Below, one piece after another: positions 34,735-41,942 of a stretch of DNA of 64,000 bases. The notes under the pieces are model-generated. The model did not search any database. It saw nothing but the letters and a program-made list of their open reading frames with translations, and was not told the DNA's origin. Each line of letters begins with the position of its first letter. The first letter of the stretch is position 1. Source of the DNA: a bacterium (lineage in GTDB: Bacteria > Cyanobacteriota > Vampirovibrionia > Gastranaerophilales > Gastranaerophilaceae); contig JAFXHF010000016.1 of assembly GCA_017536545.1 (NCBI GenBank), positions 166,316 through 230,315 of the forward strand. Direction: 5' to 3'. The position numbers were made by a program, and so were the translations under genes.

Positions 34735-35868
34735 TTATTCCTTTTCGATAGGAAGGACTATTTCATATTTTGTTCCACTACGAAGTTCAGATGTAATATC
34801 AAAAAGTCCATTTGCTCTCTTTATCATAATACTTGCTGAACCTAGTTTTAGAGCTCTCAAGAAGTTCTTTTTACCTTTTTCTAATTGAGCATAAGGTTCA
34901 CATAAATATTTCATATCTTCTGGTGCTACGCCTGAGCCAGTATCTCTAATTGTGATTTGCATATAAGAAGATTTTTTATTTGCAGTGATTGATAAATTAT
35001 ATTTTACACATGTTTCTTCGTTTGGATGTGCAATCTTTACTGAAATAAATCCTGTTTCAGTCATAGATAATGCAACTTCGATGATGTTTCTAAATGCATT
35101 TTTTATAGCATTAGAATCTGTGTATGCCATACGTTTTTCAATAGATTCATAATCTATATCAAAAGACAATTTTTTCTCTTCTAATGTGCTTTCATAATCT
35201 TTCATTACAGCCTTTAAAGCTTCAATTAAATCAAAATTTTGATAATTTGATTCGTATATAGAAGATTCAGCTTTAGAAAACTCTAAAAATTTATCCATAA
35301 AATGGTATAATTCTTCAGCGTTGTTATTAATAATCTTGACGTATTTTGCTTGCTTTTCGGATAATTCACCACCTAAACCATCTAACAAACCTCTAGAAAA
35401 TCCGCTAATAGATGTGATTGGTGATTTCAAATCTCCTTCTAGTTTAGCAAGCATTGCATTTTTTTCACCGTTAAAACGTAATGTTTTGTCGTCATTAAAA
35501 ATTTCTGTTGTTAATTTTGTTAAATCTCTAATGCTTAAGCAATAGCCTCTACCTTTGTGTGATGCATTTAATTCAACATAAAATTCTCTACCAGGTATGG
35601 TTGCAGTGGCTAGAATTGGTCTTGTTAAGTCCAATGACTCGTTAATATGTTCTGAACCGTCTTTGATAATGTCATTGATATTTATAACGACAGTTGGGTC
35701 ATCACTTTCTTCTAGTCCAAAAATCTCTTTTGCACGTTTATTAAAATTTTTGATATTACCAACGATGTCAACATAAATTATTGCATCAGGTAATTCGTTA
35801 ACTGTTTTGAATGCAGATAGAGTCCACCATACATTTTTGAAAATTTTCTTCAAGTTCATAATTTGCAT
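34735..35868 (-). CDS. PAS-containing histidine-kinase-like protein lacking the phospho-acceptor His (probable pseudokinase)
   Basis: 377 residues. PAS domain about 22-115 (LPDAIIYVDIVGNIKNFNKRAKEIFG), then a HisKA-like helix where the H-box reads EGDLKSPIT instead of SHELRTPLT, so Gly145 replaces the phosphorylated His. In the HATPase domain the N-box reads NIIEVALS, with Val265 where the Mg-binding Asn is expected. The G1 box DTGSGV (309-314) is kept. No membrane segment is evident. It may therefore bind nucleotide or sense a ligand but is unlikely to autophosphorylate. The start may instead be Met4 (35859). Coupled to the sugar ABC ATPase. Confidence 0.8.
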   Translation of the reverse strand: MQIMNLKKIFKNVWWTLSAFKTVNELPDAIIYVDIVGNIKNFNKRAKEIFGLEESDDPTVVININDIIKDGSEHINESLDLTRPILATATIPGREFYVELNASHKGRGYCLSIRDLTKLTTEIFNDDKTLRFNGEKNAMLAKLEGDLKSPITSISGFSRGLLDGLGGELSEKQAKYVKIINNNAEELYHFMDKFLEFSKAESSIYESNYQNFDLIEALKAVMKDYESTLEEKKLSFDIDYESIEKRMAYTDSNAIKNAFRNIIEVALSMTETGFISVKIAHPNEETCVKYNLSITANKKSSYMQITIRDTGSGVAPEDMKYLCEPYAQLEKGKKNFLRALKLGSASIMIKRANGLFDITSELRSGTKYEIVLPIEKE

Positions 35869-36047
35869 TACTTCCTTTTATAGTATATAATACATCATAA
35901 CATGAAAAATTCAGTGAAAAATTACATGTAAATTTTTGTAATTTTTTTAAGAAAAAAGTAGCAAAAAATCTCTTTTAGGTGTTTTCTAACCATAAATTGG
36001 CATGAAGATAAAGAAATAGAGAAATTTTCTGAAAGTAAGGTGATACT

Positions 36048-36380
36048 ATGAGAGAAATTGATCACAACAACATTAACAAATTAAACTTCACGGGTATCCA
36101 AAAGGCATCCAATGATGGTACTGTGCAGCCGGAATCTCAACCGGTAGCTCCTGCTGAGCAAAAAGAGATTAAAGATTTGGCAAATATGCCAGCTGCATCT
36201 TTAGGTAAATCTCAAGTTGCATCTGATTCAATTGAAGGCGATTTAAAATTCTTGGAAAAAAATCCAGAATTAGTAGCTAAATTGAACCAAGTTATAGATG
36301 AATATGCAGCTAATCACTCTGAAGAAGAAACTCTTCAGATGATTGAGAAAATGCATCAAGAATTTGTTGCAAAAAAATAA
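36048..36380 (+). CDS. Small protein with N-terminal NFTG motif
   Basis: 110 residues. The N-terminal tail MREIDHNNINKLNFTG is followed by a Pro/Gln/Ala-rich linker (about 25-50) and an acidic helical C-terminal part (LKFLEKNPELVAKLNQVIDEY, EETLQMIEKMHQEF). No family recognised, no membrane segment. GTAAGGTGAT lies before the ATG. It is one of seven proteins here with the hydrophobic-x-F-T/G motif and is the shortest, so nearly half of it is the tagged tail. Confidence 0.7.
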   Translation: MREIDHNNINKLNFTGIQKASNDGTVQPESQPVAPAEQKEIKDLANMPAASLGKSQVASDSIEGDLKFLEKNPELVAKLNQVIDEYAANHSEEETLQMIEKMHQEFVAKK

Positions 36381-36403
36381 TTTTAGGATTTTAAGAGTTT
36401 TTC

Positions 36404-36424
36404 GGGTATTAGATTTTGATACCC
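36404..36424 (+). other. Hairpin after the NFTG protein
   Basis: GGGTAT/ATACCC with a 9-base loop, 24 bases beyond the stop. It lacks a T run, so it is only a weak terminator candidate. Confidence 0.35.
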
Positions 36425-36444
36425 TCAGTTAATAACCCCAATAA

Positions 36445-36460
36445 AACCCTCAAGAGGGTT
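36445..36460 (-). terminator. Intrinsic terminator of aroQ
   Basis: On the minus strand AACCCT-CTTG-AGGGTT, a 6-bp stem capped by a CUUG tetraloop and followed by TTTATT, 27 bases after the aroQ stop. Confidence 0.65.
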
Positions 36461-36486
36461 GGATTTTATGCTGTTTTGCATAAAAA

Positions 36487-36942
36487 TTAGTCGTTGGCGT
36501 TGTTTAAAAAGTTAATTAAGCCTTGTAATCCTAGCTTGTAACTATCTGTTTTGAATCCTGTAATTTGCCCTACGCATACATCTGCAAATAATGACTCATG
36601 TCTAAATTCTTCTCTTCTATAAATGTTTGAAATATGGACTTCTACTGTCGGAATTTTTACAGCAGTTAAGGCATCACGTATAGCGACACTCGTATGTGTG
36701 TAAGCTCCCGCGTTGATGATAATACCATCAAAATTACCTAATGCGTATTGGATTTTTTCAACAATTTCACCTTCGAAATTACTTTGGAATACCTCAAGGT
36801 TAATTCCTAATTCAAATGAGTATTCATAAAGTTCCATTTCTAAATCTTTGTATGATTTAGAACCGTATTGTTCAGGTTCTCTTACACCTAGCATATTTAG
36901 GTTTGGACCATTGATAATTAATATATTTAAACTTTTTTCCAT
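36487..36942 (-). CDS. aroQ: Type II 3-dehydroquinate dehydratase
   Basis: Shikimate-pathway enzyme converting 3-dehydroquinate to 3-dehydroshikimate. 151 residues from the ATG at 36942, the normal size. Motifs: NGPNLNMLGVREPEQYG with catalytic Tyr and Arg, INAGAYTHTSVAIRDAL, and VHISNIYRREEFRHES. A start 18 bases further upstream is in frame, but it overlaps the -10 hexamer, which ends 6 bases before the 36942 ATG. No Shine-Dalgarno; predicted leaderless mRNA. Confidence 0.95.
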   Translation of the reverse strand: MEKSLNILIINGPNLNMLGVREPEQYGSKSYKDLEMELYEYSFELGINLEVFQSNFEGEIVEKIQYALGNFDGIIINAGAYTHTSVAIRDALTAVKIPTVEVHISNIYRREEFRHESLFADVCVGQITGFKTDSYKLGLQGLINFLNNAND

Positions 36943-36948
36943 AGTGTT

Positions 36949-36977
36949 ATTATAATACAAAAAATCAAATTTGTAAA
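36949..36977 (-). promoter_or_regulatory. Promoter of aroQ (leaderless, consensus)
   Basis: On the minus strand TTTACA (36977-36972), 17-base spacer, TATAAT (36954-36949), then 6 bases to the ATG. The -35 overlaps that of the divergent small-RNA promoter. Confidence 0.8.
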
Positions 36978-36998
36978 TTTTTGTTAAATTTTTAAAAT
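36971..36998 (+). promoter_or_regulatory. Promoter of the candidate small RNA
   Basis: TTGTAA (36971-36976), 16-base spacer, TAAAAT (36993-36998). Predicted start about 37005. Confidence 0.55.
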
Positions 36999-37004
36999 CT
37001 CATG

Positions 37005-37106
37005 TCTTCAAATTGGCATGATTATCATATCATGCATGTACAAACTATCCCAAAATCTCCTCCCAAGATTATTGTTCAAGTCGCAAAAGGTTGTGACTTT
37101 TTTTTT
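37005..37106 (+). ncRNA. Candidate trans-acting small RNA with anti-Shine-Dalgarno loop
   Basis: A rightward unit of about 100 nt with no convincing ORF. Order: hairpin CATGAT/ATCATG (37017-37034), a single-stranded stretch with TATCCC, hairpin AATCT/AGATT (37054-37070) whose 7-base loop is CCTCCCA, then a terminator hairpin with a run of nine T. C-rich loops that can pair with ribosome-binding sites are typical of Gram-positive-style regulatory RNAs. The exact 5' end is inferred from the promoter. I do not match it to a named RNA family. Confidence 0.6.
37078..37106 (+). terminator. Intrinsic terminator of the candidate small RNA
   Basis: AAGTCGCAA-AAGG-TTGTGACTT (one G-T pair) followed directly by an uninterrupted T run at 37098-37106. 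No rightward protein gene ends nearby, so it must serve a short transcript. Confidence 0.85.
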
Positions 37107-37112
37107 AGCTCA

Positions 37113-37132
37113 GTGCAGAGGCACGAGCGAAG
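37113..37132. repeat. Terminal direct repeat of GC-rich element A, copy 1
   Basis: GTGCAGAGGCACGAGCGAAG, identical to the copy at 37218-37237. Its first 12 bases fold as GTGC-AGAG-GCAC. Confidence 0.85.
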
Positions 37133-37217
37133 CGAGAGTCGAACACGCGTCAACGTAAACGTTGAGTTTTCGTTGCAAGTGTGAGCGTTGCCGTTTAATG
37201 CACTGAGCGTACTTGAT

Positions 37218-37237
37218 GTGCAGAGGCACGAGCGAAG
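37218..37237. repeat. Terminal direct repeat of GC-rich element A, copy 2
   Basis: Perfect second copy of the 20-bp repeat, 105 bases after the first. Confidence 0.85.
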
Positions 37238-37242
37238 TTGAT

Positions 37243-37503
37243 CTAGTTTTCATTATGAATTGACATTTGAGAAGATACTTCTGCAATGATTCTTGCAATG
37301 TCGGCACCACCTATTGAAACTTCTAAAATAAGTGGAGCATATAGAAGAATTGTTTCTCTATATTTCATTGTTTCAATATCGATTATGTTGAATTCAACAA
37401 AGTCTTCGCCGACATACATTAGTTTGCCGTATTCTCCACCTGTAGCCCAACGTATAAATAAATATTGATTTTCGTATTCTTTTAATTTTTCAACTAACTT
37501 CAT
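37243..37503 (-). CDS. Small protein of unknown function, possibly beta-barrel
   Basis: 86 residues. A short N-terminal helix is followed by strand-like segments (YLFIRWATGGEYGKLMYVGEDFVEFNIIDIETMKYRETILLY) and a C-terminal helix. The strand pattern recalls small Sm-like barrels, but I see no Sm signature and do not claim it. Ribosome-binding site weak (AGGG, 13 bases upstream). The stop sits against GC-rich element A. It follows the gene at 37566 by 62 bases on the same strand. Confidence 0.65.
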   Translation of the reverse strand: MKLVEKLKEYENQYLFIRWATGGEYGKLMYVGEDFVEFNIIDIETMKYRETILLYAPLILEVSIGGADIARIIAEVSSQMSIHNEN

Positions 37504-37565
37504 ATAAATTACATTACCCTATACTATATTTTTAGTTATATTTTACCCTAAGTCAAAATAAATAA

Positions 37566-38207
37566 TTAAACAGTAAATGTTTTAACTGAACCATCTTGGT
37601 GGTATAAACCGCCACCGCAAACTGTTTCAACAACTTTTAAAACAACTTCACGAGGAGCATCAATTTGGTTTAGTGAGAATTCTTGACCAGTGTGTTTGAT
37701 TTTGAAAATGCATTTTTGAGTTTGATCAGCAGGGATGTATAAAGATGCAATCTCATGCTCGAGTAGTCTTACCATCTCTTCTTCTCTATCTTTTGCATCT
37801 TTAATGATGTCGTTGTAATTGCCTCGAATAGCCATAATACGATTTGAGAAGATATGTCTGCCGTCATCTCTAAATAATGCTTGAGGTTGGAAATTGCAAC
37901 GAGTAGTGAAGCTCATTTTATGCCACAAAATATTTACGATTGCTGTTGATTTTGGGGAATCAGATTCAACATATATATTTTGAGTTGTAATTCCACGAGA
38001 AGAGAACGATTGTTTCAAGTTATTAGAAACAATGTCTAAACAATCAACCATACGAGTAAAGATATCATTAGTATTTACTGTAGAATGTTGGTAATCTAAG
38101 AACTGTTTGTACATGTGAGAAGATACAAGTTCTACTCTCTCTTGGATTACGATATCTTTCTTTGTAGCTGTTTCTGAGTTATCAAAACTTTCAAAATTAT
38201 TTAGCAA
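37566..38207 (-). CDS. Protein of unknown function (TTG start)
   Basis: 213 residues, soluble, no family recognised. The start is TTG: AAGGA lies 7 bases before it and no ATG occurs until residue 32. The middle has ITTQNIYVESDSPKSTAIVNILWHKMSFTTRCNFQP, then HIFSNRIMAIRGNYNDIIKDAKDREEEMVRLLEHEIASLYIP. A final strand-rich segment includes CGGGLYHQDGSVKTF. It is 129 bases downstream of the STAND-like gene, so possibly a separate transcript. Confidence 0.7.
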   Translation of the reverse strand: MLNNFESFDNSETATKKDIVIQERVELVSSHMYKQFLDYQHSTVNTNDIFTRMVDCLDIVSNNLKQSFSSRGITTQNIYVESDSPKSTAIVNILWHKMSFTTRCNFQPQALFRDDGRHIFSNRIMAIRGNYNDIIKDAKDREEEMVRLLEHEIASLYIPADQTQKCIFKIKHTGQEFSLNQIDAPREVVLKVVETVCGGGLYHQDGSVKTFTV

Positions 38208-38336
38208 TTTCGTTTCCTTTTTTTATAACTTATTTTTAAAATAAACATGTCTTCTTGTAAAGATTATATCTTTTTTCGTTACAAAAAGGAATACTTATTA
38301 AGACTTATAAATAATATTATAAATTTGAAAATAGGT

Positions 38337-41333
38337 TTAAATGCTGAATCCATTAAGCGAACAGTATGACATTAAAATATTAGTTTGTTCTTCAATTTTT
38401 GTTTTCATATATGTGTTTCTTGTAGTCGTTAAAACAATATCAAGAGCTTTTTTGTACATTTTAGACGCTCCTTTTAGATATTCAATTTGATTTGCACCTT
38501 GGATTGTTCCTAAGTCTTGATTTTGTTTACCTGACAAGAAATAAATTTTGCTCATTAGATCGTTCATATTGTATTTTTTTGCGATGATAACTGCTGATTC
38601 TAAGTCAATTTTTGCACTTTCATAATCAGAAAGTTCCATATGGGCTTTTGCTAATAAGATTTTTAGTAAAACTATGAAATATGAATTATTTATTCTTGGA
38701 TTTTGGGCTATTTCAAGGGCTTGAGTGGCGATTTCAACAGCGTTTTTAGCATTCTCAGTGACAATGGTTGCCTCTGATATTAAATACCACGCTAGAAGTG
38801 CTCCGATTGCTAATTTTTTATTGGCAAAGAATGTAACTTCTTCATTATAAATCTCGACAGCTCTTTTTGCCTGTTTATTTTCGTATAGAATTTTGCCAAG
38901 AAGGGTTTTGAATATGTTTTTCACAAATTCATTACCTGTGTCGCCAGCAAAAATTGTTGAGTCAAATAAGGCTTCTTTTATTCCATCAAATTCTTTTTTA
39001 TGGAATTTATTTACCACTTCAACTAAGTGATAATAATTGATAATATCGGCTTTTTCAGAGTTGATTGTATTTATGTCTAAAAATTCTGAGCCAAGACAAC
39101 TTCTAATATCGGATAACACCTCTTGAGATTTTATAAAGTTCCCTTTCATTGTGTTAGCCCATGCAAGAACAAGTTTTACTTTGCAGATAAAGTTTTCATC
39201 TTTAATTTTGTGTCTATCGATAATTGTGAACAAAATATCTAAAATTTCAAAAGAACGATCATTACCTTGTAATGCAAGTGCTGTTGCTAATGCTAAATAA
39301 ACTCTGATCCAAGTATCGTATAAAAATCCCATTGGGATAGCTTTATTCAATCTAGGTTTTGAAATGTGAGAATTGATAACAGGCATAATATCGTTATCTA
39401 CAAGATTGATGACTTCCCCACAATTACCGATATGCAATAGTGAAGGTAATTTTGAAGCTTTAATCATTGCAGATTCAAGTTCTTGAGCAGGAGTCAATTT
39501 TTTTAAAACGTTATCAACACATTCAACATCGCCAAAATAATTGCCAATTTTTTTACAACAAAGTGCAAGATAGCCTAATAATTCAATTTCTTTTTCTTCA
39601 TTGTTGTTCGATTTTGCATTAGAGATGGCATCAGGTAAATATTCAATAGCTTCTTCTGGGTCATATTCTGTTAGTAATTTCCCTAAGCGTTCGCTAATGT
39701 TGTATCTGATATTTAAAGTTTCATTTTCGTTGAATTCATTTAATAATGCCAAACCTTGTTTTTGAGATATTACGTATAAATTGATATCTCCAACGTAAGA
39801 AGCAAGTCTGGTCGTTTTTGTCCAAATGTCAAATGCCATACGGTTTTCTTTTAAATTATGAGCAATCATAGCCATAACAGCATTTGTGTTTAGAGTAAAT
39901 ATACTAATTGCTCTTCCAATTTTAACGTTTAAATCTTCAAAAATAGCTTCATTTTGAATATTTTTTAATACAGTTTCCCACAATAATAAATTGTTAAATT
40001 CATAGAAAACTTCATTGTATGGTCTTACAAAATTTGATTTTGCAAGATAAGACATAATTTCATTAAATTCTTTAGTTTTATATCCAAAAATTTGTTTTAG
40101 TAGAGCTAGATTTAATCTATCTCCTATAATCGCAGCTCCGCATAATAATTTATGAGCTTCAGGATTAGATTTCTTTAGTGTTAGTAATCTTTCTTTAACT
40201 AAATCAGAGAAGTTATTTGGCATTAAAAATGCTTTATCTGAGATTTGACAATCAAAACAATAACTTACAGCTTGCTCTACAAATGCAGGGTTTCCGTTGC
40301 ACTTTGCTAAAATTACTTCTTTTTCTCTTGGAGAAACATATGTTCCAGCTTCTCCTGTGAGTTTTAAAGTTTGCTCTAATTCTTCTTGTGAAATTGGGGC
40401 AAGATGAATATCTACATATGCTTTAAGTTCTTTTTTATCAATACCGAAATAGCTACTAACTGGTTTATGTTCATTGTAGATTGCGATGAATTTCAAGTTT
40501 TTCCAATTGTTATTATTTCGCATCATATTGGTTAGAAATTCTATTGAGAAACCATCGATAAAATCTAAATTATCCACAACAAAAACAAATCTTCCAGTAT
40601 GGCAAAATGCATCAAAAATTTTGTTTAAAATGTCATATGTTTTCTTTTTGTTAATAATGATATCTTCGTAATTCCCGTCTTTTGAGTTATATAGAAAATT
40701 AAGAAAATCTGAAACTTCTGTTGGATTTAAAAATCTAAATTCATTGCTAAAAAATTGAACAGCATCTTTTTTTAATTCTTCATCGTTGATGTAGTAATTT
40801 GGAAGCTTGAATAGATTTAAAAGCATATCTTGAACTACACCACCAGGGGTTAATTGAGTTAAAGGTGTGCATTTACCTATACACCACTCATATCTGTCTT
40901 TACCCAAGTTTTTAACTACAGCTTTTAATACTGCACTTTTACCAATTCCTTTTTCTCCAGTGATAGAGAATATCTTTCTATCTCTTGATGCTAAACCTTC
41001 TTGTAATGTATCAATGGCTTGTTTTCTTGAATATAGTTTTGGTGAAAATTCAAGATTCATTTGTTTTGGAACTTGTTGTTCTTTTTTAGGCTTTTTAGTT
41101 TGTTGAACGCCAAAAGGTGAGCCACATTTTCTACATTTTTTTGCGATAGGAAAGTTTACACTATTGCAGTGAGTGCAAATTTTTAATAACTCTTGTCCGC
41201 ATTTATCGCAAGTTAAATTTCCAACAGGATTAACCTTATTGCAATGGTTACAAACCAACCCTGTACGAGTTCTACAATAAGGGCATTTTACTGCCGTGTC
41301 TGGAATATTTTTTTTACATATTGGACATTTCAT
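38337..41333 (-). CDS. Zinc-ribbon / STAND-like P-loop NTPase / TPR regulator
   Basis: 998 residues. Three regular zinc ribbons at the N-terminus (Cys3/6/17/20, 28/31/42/45, 53/56/67/70) precede an AAA/STAND-type NTPase with Walker A GEKGIGKS (126-133) and a Walker B-like VFVVDNLDF near 250. About 550 residues of TPR-like helical repeats follow (for example AVEIATQALEIAQNPRINNSYFIVLLKILLAKAHMELSDYESAKIDLESA). The layout resembles MalT-type and cyclase-linked STAND regulators but no output domain is recognised; the zinc ribbons may bind nucleic acid or protein. It lies 9 bases after the sigma-factor gene with no ribosome-binding site of its own. Confidence 0.75.
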   Translation of the reverse strand: MKCPICKKNIPDTAVKCPYCRTRTGLVCNHCNKVNPVGNLTCDKCGQELLKICTHCNSVNFPIAKKCRKCGSPFGVQQTKKPKKEQQVPKQMNLEFSPKLYSRKQAIDTLQEGLASRDRKIFSITGEKGIGKSAVLKAVVKNLGKDRYEWCIGKCTPLTQLTPGGVVQDMLLNLFKLPNYYINDEELKKDAVQFFSNEFRFLNPTEVSDFLNFLYNSKDGNYEDIIINKKKTYDILNKIFDAFCHTGRFVFVVDNLDFIDGFSIEFLTNMMRNNNNWKNLKFIAIYNEHKPVSSYFGIDKKELKAYVDIHLAPISQEELEQTLKLTGEAGTYVSPREKEVILAKCNGNPAFVEQAVSYCFDCQISDKAFLMPNNFSDLVKERLLTLKKSNPEAHKLLCGAAIIGDRLNLALLKQIFGYKTKEFNEIMSYLAKSNFVRPYNEVFYEFNNLLLWETVLKNIQNEAIFEDLNVKIGRAISIFTLNTNAVMAMIAHNLKENRMAFDIWTKTTRLASYVGDINLYVISQKQGLALLNEFNENETLNIRYNISERLGKLLTEYDPEEAIEYLPDAISNAKSNNNEEKEIELLGYLALCCKKIGNYFGDVECVDNVLKKLTPAQELESAMIKASKLPSLLHIGNCGEVINLVDNDIMPVINSHISKPRLNKAIPMGFLYDTWIRVYLALATALALQGNDRSFEILDILFTIIDRHKIKDENFICKVKLVLAWANTMKGNFIKSQEVLSDIRSCLGSEFLDINTINSEKADIINYYHLVEVVNKFHKKEFDGIKEALFDSTIFAGDTGNEFVKNIFKTLLGKILYENKQAKRAVEIYNEEVTFFANKKLAIGALLAWYLISEATIVTENAKNAVEIATQALEIAQNPRINNSYFIVLLKILLAKAHMELSDYESAKIDLESAVIIAKKYNMNDLMSKIYFLSGKQNQDLGTIQGANQIEYLKGASKMYKKALDIVLTTTRNTYMKTKIEEQTNILMSYCSLNGFSI

Positions 41334-41342
41334 AGTTTAGAT

Positions 41343-41903
41343 TTATTCAATAGCGTTTCTGACTTTTTCCATCAGCTTATACAATCTTTTTGAAATTTCA
41401 GATTGAGAAATACCGATTTCTTCAGAAATTTCTTTCTGAGTCATGCCTTTATCATAACGCAAAGTGTAGATATGTAAATAGTTTTTATCTGGATCTTCTT
41501 CATCAATCTTTTTGATTGTGTCGGCAACAAATTGAAGTATTTCCTTTTGAATAACTACTTGTTCAGGATTTTCAGGAACTTTGATATTGGAATAAGTAAT
41601 GTCAATTCCAGAATAATCAATATCAGTAGGAGTTTCGAAAGTAACTTCTTTTGTTGACATGTATCCAGATTTTGTGCGTCTAAGTCTGCCAGAATCCTTT
41701 AATACATTGATAATAGAGGTTGTTACAATTCTTTTAAGGTAAGTTTCAAGTGTAGCTTCAGATTCAATTGCACCAAGAATTGCAACAGAGCGTTTGCAAG
41801 TCTCGTTGAAAAAATCGTCAAACAAATCCTCATTATTTGGGTATTTGCGGTCGTTTTTTATTATTCTGCTGATTAAATCAATTTTATCTTGTGCTAGTTC
41901 CAC
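41343..41903 (-). CDS. Sigma-70-family RNA polymerase sigma factor
   Basis: 186 residues. Region 2 appears as ATLETYLKRIVTTSIINVLKDSGRLRRTKSGY (about 50-81). Region 4 is a helix-turn-helix (LHIYTLRYDKGMTQKEISEEIGISQSEISKRLYKLMEKVRNAI, about 143-185), with an acidic linker between, as in compact (ECF-like) alternative sigma factors. GTG start with AGAGGGAAG upstream. It sits between the giant acidic membrane protein (39 bases upstream) and the STAND-like gene (9 bases downstream), so the three form one operon. No canonical anti-sigma gene is adjacent; the neighbours are candidates. Confidence 0.85.
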   Translation of the reverse strand: MELAQDKIDLISRIIKNDRKYPNNEDLFDDFFNETCKRSVAILGAIESEATLETYLKRIVTTSIINVLKDSGRLRRTKSGYMSTKEVTFETPTDIDYSGIDITYSNIKVPENPEQVVIQKEILQFVADTIKKIDEEDPDKNYLHIYTLRYDKGMTQKEISEEIGISQSEISKRLYKLMEKVRNAIE

Positions 41904-41942
41904 AATAAAACTTCCCTCTACTACAACAGCATTATATCATAC

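Larger units (their letters stand above)
37113..37237. repeat. GC-rich intergenic element A (125 bp) with terminal direct repeats
   Basis: This stretch is much richer in G+C than its surroundings. It begins and ends with the same 20-bp sequence and contains the palindrome CAACGTAAACGTTG (about 37150-37163). GCTCAGTGCA at its left edge (37108-37117) has its complement TGCACTGAGC near the right (about 37199-37208). It lies between the small-RNA terminator and the stop of the leftward gene at 37243, 5 bases away. No protein-coding signal is convincing. Confidence 0.6.

Noticed and set aside
37002..37184. Rightward 60-codon ORF over the small-RNA region
   Set aside because: It runs through a strong terminator hairpin and its T run into the GC-rich element, lacks a ribosome-binding site and looks like chance.
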